A stretch of DNA of 64,000 bases from Limonium bicolor (Eukaryota; Streptophyta; Magnoliopsida; Caryophyllales; Plumbaginaceae): positions 478,071,375 through 478,135,374 of the forward strand of contig CM041776.1 of the NCBI GenBank assembly GCA_023374045.1, given 5' to 3'. The notes below the pieces were generated by a model that saw only the letters and a program-made list of their open reading frames with translations, made no database searches and was not told where the DNA came from. Positions 44,713-56,275 of this stretch are shown here, piece by piece; the stretch's first letter is position 1, and every line of letters begins with the position of its first letter. Both the position numbers and the translations under genes were made by a program.

Positions 44713-47307
44713 TCAGGAGTAGGGGGGCTTCTCTACTGAAGGAACGAGCCTCTGAGTAGGCCTGTCCAGTGGCTCCACAGGAGGAGCATAAGGGCGAAAA
44801 TAGGTTCGTCCCTGATTAAGCTGCTGGACAACAGTAGCTACCTCAGTGCTCTCCTTGTCATCCTCAATCGAGTGGCATAACACCTGCTCTAGCACATCAG
44901 AATTCTCAAGCAGGAAAGAAGAGTCATCAGTAGTTTCAGCGACAAACGCATCATAATCATCAGTATAGTCGACATCAATAGAAAGCACAGCATGAGAAGA
45001 AGCATTTGTTCTCATCATCTTAGTGATATCAAAACTAAGCTCCTCATTATTAAATTTAAGGGTGATCTTTCCTTTGTCAACATCAATGACAGTTTTAGCA
45101 GTTTGTAGGAACGGTCTACCCAAAATTAATGGCACTTCAGCATCCTCATCCATATCAAGAATAACAAAATCAGTAGGGAAGAAGAAGTTACCAACACCTA
45201 CCACAACATTCTCAACCATACCACGAGGTTTGATTGAGGAACGATCAGCTAATTGCAGATTAAAATTGATTGGGATAAGCTCACCAGCATGAAGTTTCCT
45301 AAACATTGAATACGACATCAAATTTATACTTGCTCCAAGGTCGCAGAGTCCATACCCACAGTCCATGTCTCCAATGGTGCAAGGGATGATGTGCTGCCCT
45401 GGATCTCCACACTTTGGAGGAAGCTTCTGCTGGATGGCTGCAGAGCACATCTCTATCAGCTGAACAATTTCACTTTCCTTGAACTTTCGCTTGTTAGAAA
45501 TCAAATCCTTCACAAAGCGAGCATAATTAGGCATCTTCTTGATAGCATCAATCAAGGGAATGTTAATAGTAAGCTTCGAAAACACACTCAAAAATTTCCC
45601 AAATTGATCATCAAGTTCTTTTTCTTTCAATCTATTAGGGAAAGGAAGTTCCTTAGGAACCACCTTACCCTTGGAGTTTTTAGCAATCAGAATATGAGAA
45701 GGGGAAGAAATAGGAGCATGGGTCTCCTCAACAACTACCTCAAGAGGGGCTGAGGGCCCTGATGGTGCACCAGTGCTAGAAGAAGGACGACCGGTCTCCT
45801 CGTCAGCTTGATCCTCAGCCACTTGATTTCTATTCATCAATTGCTTCCCACTTCTTAAGGTAACTGCTGCCACCTCTTCAGAATCTGAACAATCCTCAAC
45901 TACCAAGGTTTCTGAGACCGACACTGCCTTCAACTGTGCTTTAGGATTGGGGTCTGGTTGGGAAGGCAATGATCCAGACGGTCTCTACTGTAAGAGGAAC
46001 TGAGTCAACTGACTCATCGTTCCCTGCATCTCCACCATGGCATTCTCGAGTTTTTGCTGACCAGCTGCCAGATTCTGATTTATTACGGTTTGTTGCTCTT
46101 GAGAAGCCATCAGTTTATCCATCATCTCCTTAAGATTAGCATTATTTTAGCTCAGTGATGATTGCTGAGCTTGAGACTGCTGTGGCCTAAACTGATTGTA
46201 TGGGGGCCTAACGAAACCGGATGGTCCTCCCTGACTTGCCCTCTGAGGCTGCATCTGCTGTGAGTTGAGGGTGTTATTTGGATTTCCGTACCTCAGGTTT
46301 AGATACTGGTTCTGCATCCAAGGCTGCTTGTTGTACTGGCCAATCGCATGCGCCTCCTCAGTCTGCCTCATCTCAGCAACCATCGGGCAGTCCTCATAAT
46401 CATGGCTGTCTCCGCACTGAGAACAACATACCTTATTTGGACCAGTAGACACCTTCTTGACAGATTGCACCGATGTCTGTCCCATAGTGAGCTGCTCGAG
46501 CATCTTCGCCATGTTACCCACTGTGGTACTTAAATGGGCCTGCTCAGCAGCAATTTGCTCCATCATAGGATCTGGAGTCCGTGAAGAAGTCTGACCGACT
46601 GTGAACACTCTTCCACCACTGTTGCTCCACTGGCGGAGCTCCTCGCAGTAGGACTCCATAGCCGACATAAACTCTTCTCCGCTTTTGGCCAGCAAATTTC
46701 CACCCAGTGCAGCTCTGACCTCACCTCTATGCTCATCTCTCAGCCCTTGGAAGAACCCCTGAGCCAAAGATGTTGTGGTCTGACCGTGATGAGGACACTG
46801 GCGGAGCAGCTCCTTGAATCTATCCCAAGCTTCGCAGACCGTCTCACTGCCGGACTGTCTGAAGGCGGTCAGGTCAGCGATCATCTGTCTGGTCCGGGAG
46901 ATGGGGATGTACTTCTCATAAAACCTCTCCGTCATCAGCTCCCAGGTAGTGATGATACCTGGCGATAGACGGTGGAACCACTTCGACGCTTCCCCTGAGA
47001 GACTGTGCTGAAATAGGCACAGCCGAGCATACTTCTCTAGCCCCTGAGACATCCCCAACGAGTCCAGGTGAACTAAGAACCGGTGGACATGGTCGAGCGC
47101 ATCAGCCGGGTCTGCGCCTGAGAAGGTTCCTGCTGGATGATTCCTGACAACATTTGTTTGATGGCTTGGCTTTAGCTTTTGCCATTCTGCTGTTAACTCT
47201 GGTGTGAGATTTGGTAGAGTTACAGGTCCTCTTCTAGGGGCAGCTGGCGGGCAATTAATTCTTCCCAATGTGGCTTGCTCATTATTTACTGGTCCGTTGG
47301 CAGCCAT
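44713..47307 (-). pseudogene. Athila-2 gag and protease, two in-frame stops
   Basis: The ORF starts at 47307 (MAANGPVNNEQATLGR). Capsid-like blocks include HRFLVHLDSLG, EASKWFHRLSPG, FYEKYIPISRTRQMI and CEAWDRFKELL; CCSQCGDSHDYEDCP is a zinc-knuckle-like segment (about 46435-46390). One frame holds to 44713, broken only by TAA at 46147-46149 and a TAG near 45988. The second half has the LRSGKQL motif, the aspartic protease site CDLGASINLM (about 45345-45318) and LILGRPFLQTAKTVID. Much better preserved than the same region of Athila-1. Confidence 0.9.
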
Positions 47308-47687
47308 GGTGAAGGGAAGTGCTCTTCTTGCCCTACGAGCTGTACGGTTGATCTATGGGTTTAGATTGAATCTTGGTGGGCATCGAGACCGGGTACCGTG
47401 CATTCACCAAACACCTGCACAGTTACACAAATAAAACACGAAGTTTTTAAGTTAGTGGCTGTATGAACAGAACCGAACACGACAAATTAAGAAAAATTAC
47501 GTATAAACAACTACGAAAATGCTGAATGTAAAATAAATTCAATCAAACCTATTCTGAAAATCAAAAGAAAACTAGCAAACGTAGATTTAATACTATAATC
47601 TAATTAAAACAAAGAGAAAATAAATAGCGCAAATAAAATAAAGTAAAAACAATTGACAACCAAGGCAAAGGACTTGACAAAGTCAAG

Positions 47688-47705
47688 TCCCCAGCAATGG
47701 CACCA
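47688..47705 (-). other. Athila-2 primer-binding site
   Basis: On the minus strand TGGTGCCATTGCTGGGGA lies three bases inside the 5' LTR. It is a diverged form of the Athila-1 site and marks the start of the internal region. Confidence 0.85.
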
Positions 47706-47708
47706 TTT

Positions 47709-49324
47709 TACAAACAGGGAAAATGTTCTACTAAAACTAAATTGACAAACCTAGAAATTAATAAAACGAAAAGCCTGTCGGGTTGCAAAAAAAATCCTGG
47801 TCACTATAGTATAGAAAGTTAAGCAACCAGATATCGAACCACGGGACTTGAATAAATAATCCTAAGTCCTAAGAAAGCTAGAAATTCAGGGGGGTTGTGA
47901 ATTGTTTTTGTAATTGAATTGAATAAATGCAAGTCAAAGTTTAAATGAACAATTAATGAAAGTAAATGATGAGTTTGATAAAGTGAGTGGAACTCCGGGT
48001 TCGGGTCGTTCTTTACTGGTTAAATCTAGTAGAATCTACAATTCGACTATGAGAAACGGAAAGGCCAATTCTTTCTACTCTCTTCAATGCTAAATCCCAG
48101 TTCATTGAAGAGCTCACCTATCAGAACATGTCAACTCTAATCTAGCAGTTCGCAAAACACATATAGGCGGACTACGTGCAAAGAATTATTAGCGTTTGCA
48201 GGAAAAATTATCTATCTGACTAATCTTTCCCCAAATCTCCAGGTTAATTCGAACTTCCTATTAATCAACTTATCTGATCCTAATAGGATTCGCAAAACAA
48301 CTCTATAAATGCGCAAATTTAATAGAGAAGATGAATGATAAACATTAACCTAGAAACAATCCGTTACAATCTCATAATCAAATTGCAAAAATCCTAACTA
48401 AATTGTATCCATCGTGAACAACCCTACCCCAGAGTTAATCCCTACTAGCCAGACATTACAAAGAAGCAGATAAATGCAGTCAAAGTAGAATTCATCTAAA
48501 GGAAGAAAAACCCTCGAATTGAACGATTATCCAGAATCAATGGTTGTCGGCACAAGGTTGAAGATGATGGTCTGACTCCCTTCTGTTGATGCTCCTCCTC
48601 GATGTTGATAATGTGCTTGATGAATGGGGATGAAGGTGAAGCTGATGCTGATGGTGTGGATGAGTGGAAGGAGCGTTGTTTTCCAGCGTGAGAGTGTTGT
48701 GATGTAGTGATAGGTAATGAATGCCCTTTCTCTCCTCTGATTAGGTCATTAAATAGAGTTTTCTTCCTCTTTCTCCCTTCAAAACGCCGAACTTCTGCTG
48801 AAATTTTAGTCGCGTCCGAACATTGGTCCGACCTTCAATGTTCGGACACATTGCTTTGAGGGCTCCAAATCCAAAAGTCTCGACTTGTGTCCGAACTTGG
48901 ATGTTCGGGCACAAGTTCGGACATGCACCGTAGGTCAGACTTCTGACTTTTTTCATTGTGATTCTCGAACCATGTCCGAACTTCGAAGTTAGGACTGAAG
49001 TTCGGACATTTCACCAGGCACAGCATACGAACTCTCGGCTTGCGTCCGAGCTTGGAAGTTCGGACACAAGCTCGGACATACCTTCAAAATCCTCTAAATT
49101 CATCGTTCTGACTCCAATTCGACCCCCATCTGTTGCATCATCTCCCTTGTGAGTTAATCTATTGTTTCCTTGGCTTTTCTCTACATTTAACATAGAAAAA
49201 GGTATCAAGCCTTAACAAACAACAAACCAAAGGAAAACGTAAGATAAGTGGGGAATATTATCCATGCGCGTATGAAAATTGAGCATTAAAGACCGCTAAA
49301 ACCATTCATATTCCACACTCATCA
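47709..49324 (-). repeat. Athila-2 5' LTR
   Basis: On the minus strand it runs from TGATGAGTGTGG at 49324 to CTGTTTGTA at 47709; the terminal CA has mutated to TA here but is CA in the other LTR. A palindrome array occupies 48813-49083. A possible TATA box (CTATTTAATG, minus strand) lies near 48750, downstream of the array. Confidence 0.92.
48813..49083. repeat. Palindrome array in Athila-2 U3 (TCCGAACTT family)
   Basis: Four units based on GTCCGAACTTNNAAGTTCGGAC, often followed by a third half-site GAAGTTCGGACA or ACAAGTTCGGACA. They lie near 48813, 48888, 48974 and 49045. Between them are words such as AAGTCTCGAC and GAACTCTCGGCT. The matching array in the 3' LTR is at about 37798-38068. 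Confidence 0.88.
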
Positions 49325-49657
49325 ACCATCAACCGTCCATGGACCCCGAGAAAGCACATCATGGACGTGCTCCTCATCAGGCAAAGCAAAGAGCAGCAGT
49401 CAAGAGCCAAGGTTACGAATCTTTAGGTGACCCTCACATCGCCATGCCCGTGAGAGTGTGCGCTCTAAAGCAGGGATGTCTACGGTCTTGACCACAAAAA
49501 CTTTACCCAGAACTGATGTAGTCATGAAACTGGCAGAGTGAGCATGTTGGATGTCATCAACAGCCAGACCCTCACCTTCCGTAGCGGTAACTTGGAGGCC
49601 GGCGTACTTTGTAGAGAGCTCATCGACAAGAGCAGCTGGAGTTATGGGAGCAGCCAT
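49325..49657 (-). pseudogene. LINE B ORF1, N-terminal part
   Basis: ORF1 starts at 49657 (MAAPITPAALVDELSTKY) and continues to the Athila-2 insertion. One in-frame TGA follows RNLGS near 49400, after which the same frame goes on as LLLFALPDEEHVHDVLSRG, with GPWTVDG at the junction. The GPW..DG motif is characteristic of plant LINE ORF1 (DUF4283). The frame resumes at 26980 beyond the 22-kb insertion. Confidence 0.8.
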
Positions 49658-50066
49658 TGAAAGAACAGGGGTGGAAGTGGTGTTTTCAATTGTGACAGGT
49701 GAGAGAGGGACTAGATCCGAGGAAGGTGAAACGTAGCGGGAGACAGAAGATGAAGAGTACAGAGCTTCGACAGGGGAAGAAGTTTCCTTTAAACGGGGTG
49801 GCGGGTACTCCTAGTCGCTAGGGGAGATGATTAGGTCTAGAAGCATGATGATTTGCTTTGTTTAAATCGCTCAACGTGGCCGGTGATAAGACGCTAACGT
49901 GTGCAGTTGTTGATGATTTGCAGGGCAAGAAACGGGTGCTGAGTGGTGGAGCTTCGGAAAGCACAGCAGCTAATGCATGGCGAGAACAGGGCGCGACTTT
50001 GGATATGCCCTAGAAACCAAAACGGCGGAAGGAAACTCATGATGGAAGGAAACTCTCATGACAATC
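49658..50066 (-). other. LINE B 5' untranslated region
   Basis: This non-coding stretch lies between the ORF1 start and the right-hand target duplication. It carries no recognisable gene and should contain the internal promoter of the LINE, though no motif could be assigned by eye. Confidence 0.6.
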
Positions 50067-50082
50067 TACTACCAGAATAGTT
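50067..50082. repeat. Right copy of the LINE B 16-bp target-site duplication
   Basis: TACTACCAGAATAGTT, identical to 11563-11578. The sequence after it (GGGTAGCCGTTAAG) is the original right flank of the insertion site. Confidence 0.85.
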
Positions 50083-50091
50083 GGGTAGCCG

Positions 50092-51725
50092 TTAAGCTGC
50101 AAAATTATTTGGGTATTACATGGTGCTATATTTATAAAATTGACATAATGTTAATCAAAAGTATATTTGCTAATTGATGAAAAGTCTTGAAAAAGTCACA
50201 AAATATCATTATACTTCCGTAAAAATACATGAAATGTATTATATATAGTCATTAATCAAAAGAAAAAAATATAAAAATACCTACTAAAATACTTTTAAAA
50301 TTCACAACATGCCTCTTAATGTTAAAAAATACAGAAAAAATCACAAAAATTCAAAATACAATAAATAAATATATAAATATATATAAAATAAAAAATATTA
50401 CAAAAATTGAAAAAAATATAAAAATCATAAAATATTAAAACTAGTAAATATTTCTTAGTATAACTTGTATCAATTAAATACCATAATTTATACCAAACAT
50501 TTTAAATTATCTTTTTTTCCAAAAAAACTACATTATTATTGAAATAAAATTATATTATATTTGATAACTAATATTAAAATAAATAATTTAATTATATTTT
50601 ATTTTGAAAATATATTTATGACATAATATTATGTCAATAAGTTATATGTAAAATAGACTAGGGGTGTGTAAACGGTTTGAACAGATATCTGTTAACTGAA
50701 GTTTGGGAAAAAAATACAGTGTTCTGTTATTTCGGTTATAACCGTTTTAACCAAAGTTAGTAATAATATCCGTTTTAATCGATAACCGTTTTAACCGTTA
50801 ACCGTTTTACAAACTATACTGATATCCGTTAACCGCCCCGTAACCGAACTTTTTAAATTAATTGAAATAACCGAACATTTGAACATAACCGAAATAACTA
50901 TTTTTTCTATCATAACCGAAATAACCTTATTTTCTATCATAACCGAAATAACCATATTTTATAACATAAATGAAATAATCAAACTAAAACTTACTGGTTA
51001 AATAAAGGATAATTTATTTTTATAAAAAAACTTCAGTTATTACGTATAACCGAAGTTTGAGGTTTAATATCCGTTAACCGCCCCGTTTTAAAGTACGGAT
51101 ATCCGTTTTAACCAAAATAACCGAACTATTGTAAAATGGTTAAAAAAACGGTGATTGAATCCAGAAAAAAAAAATGGTTATTTCGATTATCCGTTCTAAC
51201 CGCCCCGTTTGCTCACCCCTAAAATAGACTATAAAATTTAAATATTTTTCAAAATATTAGTTAAAAATATAATATAATTTATTTTGAATAAATAATAATA
51301 TAAACAATTTATGGTACTTAATTGGTATAAATTATAGTACTTTATTGGTATAAATGTGTTTAAACGCTATATTCTTTTTTACGATACAAAGTAATTTAAA
51401 AAATATATAAGAAATATATATTTTAATATTTTATGATATTTTAATATTTTTTCAAGTTTTATATTATTTCAATTTATATAATATTATTATATTTTTTAAT
51501 AGTATTTTGAGTTTTTTGAATTTTTTGACACTTAAGGGCATATTATGAACTTTAAAAGTACTTTATTAATTAGTAAGGGTATTTTTTGTCTTTTTTTCTT
51601 ATGGTCAACAACTATATTGGTATTTTATGGACTTTTACAAAAATGTAGTGGTATTTTGTGACTTTTTTTTTAGGCATTTCATGAATTTGCCAAAAATATA
51701 ATGGCATCTCATAAAATTTCCCAAA
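50092..51725. mobile_element. Foldback-type element with arms of about 500 bp
   Basis: The left arm (about 50092-50645) and right arm (about 51232-51725) are inverted copies at an estimated 75-80% identity. Matching blocks include ACTTTTAAAATTCACAACAT (about 50292) against the complement near 51555, and TACCATAATTTATACCAA (about 50480) against the complement near 51340. The arms are highly AT-rich and non-coding. The centre is occupied by a nested element (50660-51220). A transcript across it would form a very long hairpin. Exact ends and target duplication were not fixed. Confidence 0.65.
50660..51220. mobile_element. 561-bp non-autonomous element with AGGGGTG ends and 10-bp duplication
   Basis: The element begins AGGGGTGTGTAAACGG and ends CCGTTTGCTCACCCCT (inverted). 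AAAATAGACT stands directly on both sides (50650-50659, 51221-51230). The interior is filled with the palindromic word family AACCGTTTTAACCG and ATATCCGTT. Ten-bp duplications fit Mutator-like elements (8-11 bp) better than hAT (8 bp), though the ends also recall plant hAT MITEs. Confidence 0.8.
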
Positions 51726-53154
51726 ATATTATATTAAACTTCAATATTTTATAGTAAAACTTTTGAACTACAAACTAATCCAACATTAAAAAATGGGTAT
51801 AACATTGTATCATATTTCTAAGGTATGACACAATAACCTACCCCTTCATTTTTTTTCATTTTATCATATGATTTATTTTAAGTCCCTGAATTTAACTAAA
51901 TGTACATGAAATATACTAATAGATCACTAGTTACACTGTGAATTCAAACTGAAGTTTAAACTATCAAAATATATATTCTTAGAACCAAACAGTAGGGTTA
52001 AATATTACTTTTTAGTTACATCATCCATATGTTTTTAGCTAAAAAACAAAATAAGAAAAATTTCTTCTAATATATTTTAATTTGAACTAAAATTATAGTT
52101 TAAGGTGAAATCTTTTTAAATATTCTTTGAAGAATGATGATTTTTTGCACTATTTATTTAGTAAACATAGGTCTCGTAAACATGCATGAGAATATTGATT
52201 AACTAATTAACTTAACACAAACAAATACTTTTAAATGATTCTTTTAGAAAATATCTATAAAACATAAAAAGTAAATGTCAGTAAGACTTTTCTTAATCCA
52301 TCCATGGGCGCAATTTGCTTTGAGCTTTAGGCCCACACCAACTTGCATTTGGGCCACGTGGTTTGTAGACGAGCTTGAAATTTGGGGTTGTTAGTTGTGT
52401 TTTGTGCCTAGTCAATGGTTTTAAAAAAATGTCATTGAAAAGAGCCTGATTTATGAATATGTTTCGGTGAGTTTCTTACAAAGATAATGTCTTTTCAAAC
52501 ACATTTTCTTCTACCATAAATACACCATAATTTATGTAGCTCATAGTTTTACTAAATAGAGAGTAGACTTTACTCAATTGCATAAGACCTAATTAACTTG
52601 ACCAACTCATGGCATTAACTTAAAAAAATCAAATTTGTAATAGTTGAAAGTAATAAGAAAAAAGAACACCCAAAACAGTATTCACAAGAAACGAAAAACT
52701 AGCCTTCCTCTTCTAATTTTCAGTCCTTGTAATTTTTGAGAAGATGCAAGAAATTATACTCCTTTCATTCGCTTTTGATCTTTCGGTGAATGAAAAACAC
52801 GTAAATTAAGAAAATTCAATTTTTTTAGTTATAGAATTGCTTGCTTTACCATAATACTCCTCATAGTATAGTTAATCAGAGTTGTTGATGTCATAACATG
52901 CAGACATCTTACCCTGTCAGTGTAACATAACATTTATACAATTACACCTCTATAAGCCATAAATAAAGCGCATAGAGGAGAAGTTCCCTCCCCATATGTT
53001 AACAATAAATTTACAATTTAAATTTCCTACCAAAACTTTAATCCTACTTTACAAGTGTGTCTATAAATAAGAATCAACCTGAAACAACACATAATTTTCT
53101 TTAAAAAAACTCACGTACATAAAACTAAAAACTACGGAAGGAGAAGATTCAAGA
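51726..53154. other. AT-rich intergenic stretch, no gene seen
   Basis: No ORF with recognisable protein, RNA gene or element end was found. TATTTAGTAAACATAGG and similar AT-rich words are scattered but do not form a repeat I could define. Confidence 0.5.
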
Positions 53155-53810
53155 GTGGCAAAGCTTTCCAAAGAAGACAACCAACGCCTCATTGAAGCTC
53201 TACTTGCTAGCAGTCAACATGGAAAAATGCACCAGGGATTTCTAAGCTCCATTTTTGTGGAATTCTCCTTAAGCACCATAACAGTTAGTCGCTATAAGGA
53301 AGACATCAAGACTTCAATTGCTAGAACAATCACAGATCCCACACCAAATACATGGGCAGTTGGTCGGAAGTGAGTTCACATGGATTTAGGTAAAGTTTCT
53401 CAACTCCTTCTATGAAAATGCACCCCTATTCGTTCACTAGCATCTGTATTAGGAATGTCAAAAATAACAGTGCATCGTATAGTTAAAGAGGGAGATTGTA
53501 GGGCACATACAAGTGCAATAAAACCTTATCTACATGCTTAGAATAGAAAAACCATAATACAACTATGTTTATCAACGCTACATATAGATAGAACTCTAGA
53601 CCTGAACAGATTTCTCAAGACCCTTTATTTCATAACATGTTTGACATTATTCACATTGATGAAAAGTGGTTCTACTTAACAAAAACTAGCTCTCTCAAAA
53701 TATGTTGATCCTATTCGACGTTGTCAAAGTAAAAGCTTTATTCTAAAGATTATGTTTCTAGGTGTGTTGCTCATCGTAGATGTGATTCTATGATATATGC
53801 AATAGTCGAG
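53155..53810 (+). pseudogene. Mariner-like transposase relic
   Basis: The first 72 codons (KLSKEDNQRLIEALL; GFLSSIFVEFSLSTITVSRY; TWAVGRK) match the N-terminal DNA-binding part of plant mariner-like transposases. After frame changes come SKITVHRIVKEGDCRAHTS, AIKPYL and the block IHIDEKWFY (about 53650-53680), which holds the first catalytic Asp of the DDD triad, then SKSFILKIMFLGVLL. The C-terminal catalytic part is missing and stops are frequent. No terminal repeats were found. Autonomous mariners of this kind mobilise Stowaway MITEs like those at 6258 and 10918. Confidence 0.75.
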
Positions 53811-53874
53811 CTCCTGTCCACAATCGCTCAAGGCGAAGCTTCATAGAGACTCACTTTCTCACTCATTGAACTAA

Positions 53875-54645
53875 TGCTGAAGACTAATCCGGGAGCAAAA
53901 ACATTGATGAGAAACTTCCAAGAAGTCAACGTTAAAGTCCCGTCTTGGAGAGCACGTGGAAAATCTAGACAAGTACAAGAGAAAAATGCATGTTTCTTTA
54001 GTACTTGCATAAAGTACAATATGCTTTTTGGTCTACTAAAAGGTAACCAACAAGATGGGAGGTTGCACAAGTCCAGCCAATGGCAAGTGTGGAATTTAAA
54101 GTTGTTGAAGAAGAGCATTTATAATCCACTAATAGGAGAGAAGCTACTATTAAATCAACTCTCTTATAAAAGCAAATGCACCTTCATTCTTGAAGCTGGC
54201 AAAAAACCGAAACTATTGTTCTAGAGAGCTTAGTTTGTAAAAGTCTATCATTGTAAGTTTCAGTATCATTAAGTGAGGAAGTTTTTCTGTATCGAGCGGT
54301 AGTGTGAGAGATTGAAGTGTCGTGTCTCATATTGTCAAGAACACATGGGTAGCTAGGACAGTTTGGAAGCAGTCGGGGGACTATGGGGAGACTGTTGACT
54401 GAATAGGTTCGATCAGGGTAGAAGGGCTTATGGTAAGTCCTAAAGTGTCCCAGATTCCATAAGGTTGAGCGGAGGGAGATTGAGTTATTGTGAGGTGTAA
54501 TACTACAAGTGAATAGAAGATTCTAGTTTGAATTATTCATTGTCTTCTACTCTAGCGGTTAACACTCAAAGTGTTCGATTCCAGTCCCCTGCGAAACACG
54601 TCCATGACCGGTCAGAGATGTGTATTAGCGTACGAGCTAATGACA
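53875..54645 (+). repeat. Probable Ty1/copia 5' LTR
   Basis: The boundaries TGCTGAAGAC at 53875 and GACA at 54645 are inferred from the primer-binding site at 54648 and a typical LTR start. The interior has no coding sequence. The partner LTR is not in the window, so the left boundary is unverified. Confidence 0.4.
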
Positions 54646-54647
54646 TG

Positions 54648-54658
54648 TGGTATCAGAT
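54648..54658 (+). other. Copia primer-binding site
   Basis: TGGTATCAGAT matches the initiator tRNA-Met primer site TGGTATCAGAGC except at its end. A gag start follows about 45 bp later, as in many Ty1/copia elements. Confidence 0.7.
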
Positions 54659-54701
54659 CCATACTCTTCTGAAGAGTTATCCACTATGGGAGAGGATCCA
54701 T

Positions 54702-56275
54702 GGCGTACGCTAGCATGTTAGCTTCTGAAGAAGGCACAACTCCAAATAGACCACAACTCTTCAACGAAGAAAACTATACTCATTGAAAGAACATTATGGA
54801 GCTCCACATCAAATTTGAAGATCTAAGAATCTGGTGAGTGATCATCATTGGCGAGTATACAATCAAAGATGCTCAAGGTAACCCCTTCTCTGTAGACATT
54901 ATGACAGAGGACCAAGTGAAGAATCTAGTCTTCAATGCTAGAGCTATCAAACTTCTCCATTGTGCACTATTACCGAAGTAGTAATTAAACATCTCATCTC
55001 TTAGATCATCAAAGGAGATTTGGAAGACACTTGAGGTTAACTATAAGAGTAATGCGGAGATAAAGAACACACTCATTGAGCTTATACTTACACATTGGGA
55101 TCTTTTCAAGAAGGAGGGGAAGAAGTCCATCTTAGAGGTGCATACTCGGCTCACAAAACTCACAAATGAGACGCTTGTGCCTGGGAGAGCCATTACCAAC
55201 GAATATCAAATAAGGAAGTTCCTTAGATCACTTCCAGCATCCTTTGACAACAAAGGTAAACACAATGTAGGAGGTCCATGACTTGTCCAAGATGTCACTC
55301 AATGACATGTTAAGGTCACTCATGGCCTTTGAGATGAAGTTGCAGCAAAAGAATACCGAGTCAATCAAGAGGGATAAGGGAAAAAGATTAGTTCTTCAAG
55401 TTGCCGGGGAAAGTGAATCTGAATCTGACTTGGATGAAGACGAAATGGTCTTATACGCCAAGAAGCACTTCAAGAAGATGTTTAATCGAAACTTCAAGAA
55501 GAAGAGTGAGTTGAGAGAACCTGTTGATCAACAAAAAAGGCAAAAGACAAGTGCTTTGGGTGCAACAAGCGAGGAAACCACATAATGGATTGTCCACAAC
55601 GACCACTAGAGGTTAAAGACAAGTTCAAGAAGTCAGCCAGACCTCAGTTCAAAAGAAACAGAAGAATGAGGCTCTCGTGGCTGCGTGGGGTGCGACTGAC
55701 GACAGTACAGAGATGAGAAGGCCAACCTTTGCATAAAGAATGACGGTCTGGACAAGGACCTTGACCATCTATGTTTGGTCATGGGCTATGAGGCATCTGA
55801 TAAGTCTGTTGCTGAGCAGTCCAAGGACAAACAAGACCAAGAAAAGGTAAATTATCACAAACATAGAAAGAAAATTGTTAATTCTGAATTACCCGGTCTT
55901 AGAAAATTCACCAAAATACTTGTTCATCAAATATAAGAGTATGACAAGGTCAATGAAGAGTTAGTTGGTGAAAATGAAAGTTTTGAGGCACAGTTAAAAG
56001 ATGAGTGCGTAGAGAATCTGAAAAACATTGTTAAGAAACTTCAAGATAGTTATAGTGAATTGCTCACAACTCATGAAAAATTGAAATTTGAGTTAGACAA
56101 AACTGCAAGGAAGTTAAGAGTCAAAGAAAAACAACTTGATGATGGCGAACTTATAGTTACACTTAACAAAGGTGAACATGCACTAGTTTGCCTGAGAGAA
56201 AAACTTAAAAATGTTGAGAAAGAGAACAACGAAGGAAACCAGAGAAGGCCCTCTTGGAATTGTAGGCAACCTTGA
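54702..56275 (+). pseudogene. Ty1/copia gag, broken, with long coiled-coil tail
   Basis: Reading begins near 54702 with MAYASMLASEEG, then RPQLFNEENYTHWKNIMELH, a standard copia gag opening. KEIWKTLEVNYKSNAEIKN and ITNEYQIRKFLRSLPASF follow in broken frames. An open part (55283-55585) reads MSLNDMLRSLMAFEMKL with an acidic stretch, and the next frame has a CCHC knuckle CFGCNKRGNHIMDC (about 55561-55602). The tail (to 56275) is a Lys/Glu-rich coiled coil (LKNIVKKLQDSYSELLTTHE). Stops near 54835, 54980 and 55930 end any function. No protease, integrase or reverse transcriptase follows. Confidence 0.78.

Larger units (their letters stand above)
26986..49324 (-). mobile_element. Athila-2: full-length Athila-lineage retrotransposon carrying a CACTA insertion
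   Basis: It is flanked by ACTAT (26981-26985) and ACCAT (49325-49329), a 5-bp duplication with one change. Removing the CACTA element and its duplication leaves about 12.6 kb. The 5' LTR is 47709-49324 (1,616 bp). The 3' LTR is 26986-27339 plus 37051-38309. Gag, protease, reverse transcriptase, RNase H and integrase lie on the minus strand from 47307 to 41829, then an env-position ORF at about 40452-39641. It interrupts LINE B ORF1. It is the same lineage as Athila-1, but their LTRs do not resemble each other. Confidence 0.92.
11579..50066 (-). mobile_element. LINE B: full-length L1-type LINE, split by two LTR retrotransposons
   Basis: One LINE insertion is spread over 38.5 kb. Its pieces on the minus strand, 5' to 3', are 50066-49325, 26985-23312 and 12770-11579; together they give about 5.6 kb, normal for a plant L1-like element. 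Both ends are marked: a poly(A) tail (T-run at 11577-11584) and an identical 16-bp target duplication outside each end. The ORF1 frame runs from GPWTVDG at 49330 into SLLVLSSIDKS at 26980, and ORF2 runs from KVADFIT at 23315 into NAGTWNLPL at 12768, so neither insertion lost LINE bases. ORF1 and ORF2 carry point defects that make it inactive. Confidence 0.9.

Noticed and set aside
53874..54224. 116-codon ORF before the copia primer site
   Set aside because: No recognisable domain; it falls in the presumed LTR and has no relation to gag or the mariner transposase.
54545..54595. GTGTTCGATTCC, a B-box-like word suggesting a tRNA gene
   Set aside because: No convincing A box at the right spacing and no paired stems were visible; it lies inside a probable copia LTR.
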